Positions 62,349 through 64,000 of a stretch of 64,000 nt of DNA are shown piece by piece. Under the pieces are notes generated by a model that saw nothing but the letters and a program-made list of their open reading frames with translations, was not told the origin of the DNA and searched no databases. The translations under genes were made by a program, and so were the position numbers. Each line of letters opens with the position of its first letter. The stretch's first letter is position 1. Source of the stretch: Caloranaerobacter ferrireducens (lineage in GTDB: Bacteria > Bacillota > Clostridia > Tissierellales > Thermohalobacteraceae). Where the stretch lies: contig NZ_MDJR01000006.1 in the NCBI RefSeq assembly GCF_001730685.1, positions 88,180-152,179 of the forward strand, read 5' to 3'.

Positions 62349-63839
62349 CTATCTAAGCAATAGCTCTCTTATAATAGCATCATCACTTTTTAAATCTAAA
62401 ACCTCTCTACATATTTCAATAAAATCTTCAGTTTTTGCATTTCTAAATTTGTTTCTTTTAAAATAAAGCTTTAAAATATTAAAAAACTTCTCATCTCCAA
62501 TTTTTCCCCTAAATTCATTTAAACTAATTGCACCTTTTTGATATACCAAAGCCAAATACTCCTGCCATGAATTAAAATTACTCAGACTCTTATTTATAGA
62601 CTGATTTATAAAATCTGAGTCCTTATACTTGTTAAAACGACCAATAACCATTTGATTAAACACTTTATCCTTAACTTCTACACCATACTTTTTTTCATAA
62701 TATAAAATCGTTGAATATTCAGTTAAACTCTCATCTAACCACGGTTCATCAATTTGATCATTCCCAACAATACCATACCACCATTGATGAGCTGTTTCAT
62801 GTGCAATAATATATTCTAATATGTCTGACTGTCTATATGAGTATATGTCATTATCTATCATAACCACATTCGGATATTCCATACCCCCAACATAAAAGTC
62901 ACTTGCTACAACTTCAAATTCTTTATAGGGGTATTTACCGAATAAATCATTAAATATCTTGATTGAATCTACTGCATATTGTAGTGCTTCTTTTTTATAC
63001 GTATCATTAAAACAATAAGAAACAACCTTGATATTATCAACCCAAGCCTCTTCTTTTTTAAATTTATCACTTAAAATAATTACAAAATCTCTAACATTAT
63101 CTGCTTCAATATAATATTTCACCTTATCATCTAATTTTTTCGTATCAACAATCACGCCAGTACTAACTGGATAATAGTTTGATGGTGTAAGAAGCTCTAC
63201 TCTATAATTGCTAACATCACTATAAAATGGATCTCCTAATTTATAATAAGGATCTAAATTCCACCCCTCTTCATCATAGACAGCTAAAATAGGATACCAA
63301 TTCGTTATATTAAAAGTATATTTACCATATCCAAACCTTCCTCTAGAATTTGGTATTTTTATTTTCCCTTGAATTTCTACAGTAATCTCTGCACCATCTC
63401 TAAGCCATCTTTCAAGCTCAATCATAAGTATTGTATAATCTCGTCCTATAATCTTATATTTTTGCTCTTTGTTATCTACCATTACTTTTTTTATATCAAT
63501 ATATCCTGAATCAAATCCGTTTGGATAAGCTTCATTAATTTCTTCTTCAAAATATGGTGCTGTTTTAACCTTTCTGAAAGCATTTGGATATATATGAAAA
63601 TATATCTTTTTTATTTTCTTTCCTGTATTATTTATATAGCTAACTTTTTCATCAATATAAATTACCTTATTTACAGGATCGAACTCTGCTTTAATAAAAT
63701 ATCTGTTCAATATCTTTTGGTTTACATTAAATGTAAATTGGACATCATCTCTAATAAATGTATATGTTACAATTGGTGTGATTGTTATTATAAAAAGCAA
63801 TAAAACTTTAAAGATTATTTTGATTATTAATTTATGCAT
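62349..63839 (-). CDS. Membrane-anchored M1 family metallopeptidase
   Basis: The 496-residue protein has an N-terminal transmembrane helix (about residues 8-28) and an M1 aminopeptidase-like fold: a beta saddle, then the catalytic domain with GGMEYPNVVMID (the GxMEN-type exopeptidase motif, here GGMEYP), HETAHQWWYGIVGN and the downstream glutamate in WLDESLTEYSTI. It lacks the long C-terminal domain of classical PepN. Facing outward, it could trim peptides at the cell surface (inference). The ATG is chosen because GGAGGG lies 5 bases upstream. Confidence 0.9.
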   Translation of the reverse strand: MHKLIIKIIFKVLLLFIITITPIVTYTFIRDDVQFTFNVNQKILNRYFIKAEFDPVNKVIYIDEKVSYINNTGKKIKKIYFHIYPNAFRKVKTAPYFEEEINEAYPNGFDSGYIDIKKVMVDNKEQKYKIIGRDYTILMIELERWLRDGAEITVEIQGKIKIPNSRGRFGYGKYTFNITNWYPILAVYDEEGWNLDPYYKLGDPFYSDVSNYRVELLTPSNYYPVSTGVIVDTKKLDDKVKYYIEADNVRDFVIILSDKFKKEEAWVDNIKVVSYCFNDTYKKEALQYAVDSIKIFNDLFGKYPYKEFEVVASDFYVGGMEYPNVVMIDNDIYSYRQSDILEYIIAHETAHQWWYGIVGNDQIDEPWLDESLTEYSTILYYEKKYGVEVKDKVFNQMVIGRFNKYKDSDFINQSINKSLSNFNSWQEYLALVYQKGAISLNEFRGKIGDEKFFNILKLYFKRNKFRNAKTEDFIEICREVLDLKSDDAIIRELLLR

Positions 63840-63950
63840 CGCATCCCTCCACTCACCTTTCATTTTTGAACTTATTACTAAAATATATTAATTGATAATT
63901 GGAAAATATAACTTAATATAATTTGGATGAACATTGTGTTATAATAATAG

Positions 63951-64000
63951 AACAAAATCTTCATTTAAGTAAATTAAGGAAGATTTTGTTGAAATCCATA
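63951..64000 (-). repeat. Dispersed two-hairpin repeat, copy G (runs off window)
   Basis: Hairpin II in reverse orientation (AACAAAATCTTCAT to GGAAGATTTTGTT) followed by GAAATCCATA, the start of hairpin I, cut by the window edge. Confidence 0.85.

Overview
The window is strongly AT-rich DNA from an anaerobic, low-GC Gram-positive bacterium of the Clostridia/Tissierellia type (inference). The evidence is the [FeFe]-hydrogenase maturase HydF, an arginine deiminase fermentation cluster, S-box, T-box and cobalamin riboswitches, a complete WalRK-type cell-wall regulon with rlmH behind it, GGAGG ribosome-binding sites and TTGACA/TATAAT promoters. Nearly all genes lie on the minus strand. No tRNA, rRNA, prophage, CRISPR array or intact insertion sequence was seen.

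Layout, left to right. 1-2.7 kb: a pantothenate operon (panG-panB-panC-panD, the last cut by the window edge) behind an attenuator-like leader. 3.4-4.9 kb: a divergent ATP-type PEP carboxykinase. Next come a flavin-transferase lipoprotein (ApbE) with a small FMN-binding lipoprotein, then SRAP, RecX and a DUF457 membrane protein. 9-11.8 kb: a SAM-riboswitch-controlled methionine ABC importer (metNIQ). 11.9-15.9 kb: a cobalamin-riboswitch operon with an AspT/YidE-like exchanger, an acetyl/succinyl-CoA transferase family enzyme and YitT. 16-21 kb: a cytosolic reductive-dehalogenase-like Fe-S protein, a triple-rhodanese lipoprotein, Tag and a MATE transporter. 21.3-27.2 kb: the arginine deiminase cluster arcA-arcB-arcC with a TrmB-type regulator and a YfcC-family transporter. 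27.6-31.8 kb: a peptide locus (PepD, an anchored winged-helix-like protein, a PqqD-like protein, an OPT transporter). 32-41 kb: glnS, a LUD protein, speD, T-box-controlled asnS, hydF-aspA and ttcA. 41.5-47.7 kb: a second RdhA/QueG-like Fe-S protein, an M29 aminopeptidase, a radical SAM protein, a VCBS-like protein and a TauE exporter. 47.7-58.2 kb: the Wal region (walR-walK-novel secreted protein-yycH-yycI, murA, walJ, htrA, HNH gene, rlmH). 58.5-63.8 kb: four peptidase genes, one an M23 hydrolase with a perfect WalR-box match in its 5' leader.

The most unusual structure is between genes. A 115-120 bp two-hairpin element occurs seven times in both orientations: one copy is inside the arc operon, one supplies most of the pepD stop codon, and one runs off the right edge. 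Separately, at two places a transcription-terminator hairpin is duplicated around inserted DNA that begins with the same AGTTTGTTGA sequence; one insert is a 196-bp Y-shaped inverted repeat. These look like two kinds of small mobile or structured element that have shaped the intergenic regions. The best candidates for undescribed gene systems are the PqqD-winged helix-PepD-OPT peptide locus and the cobalamin-controlled exchanger/CoA-transferase operon.
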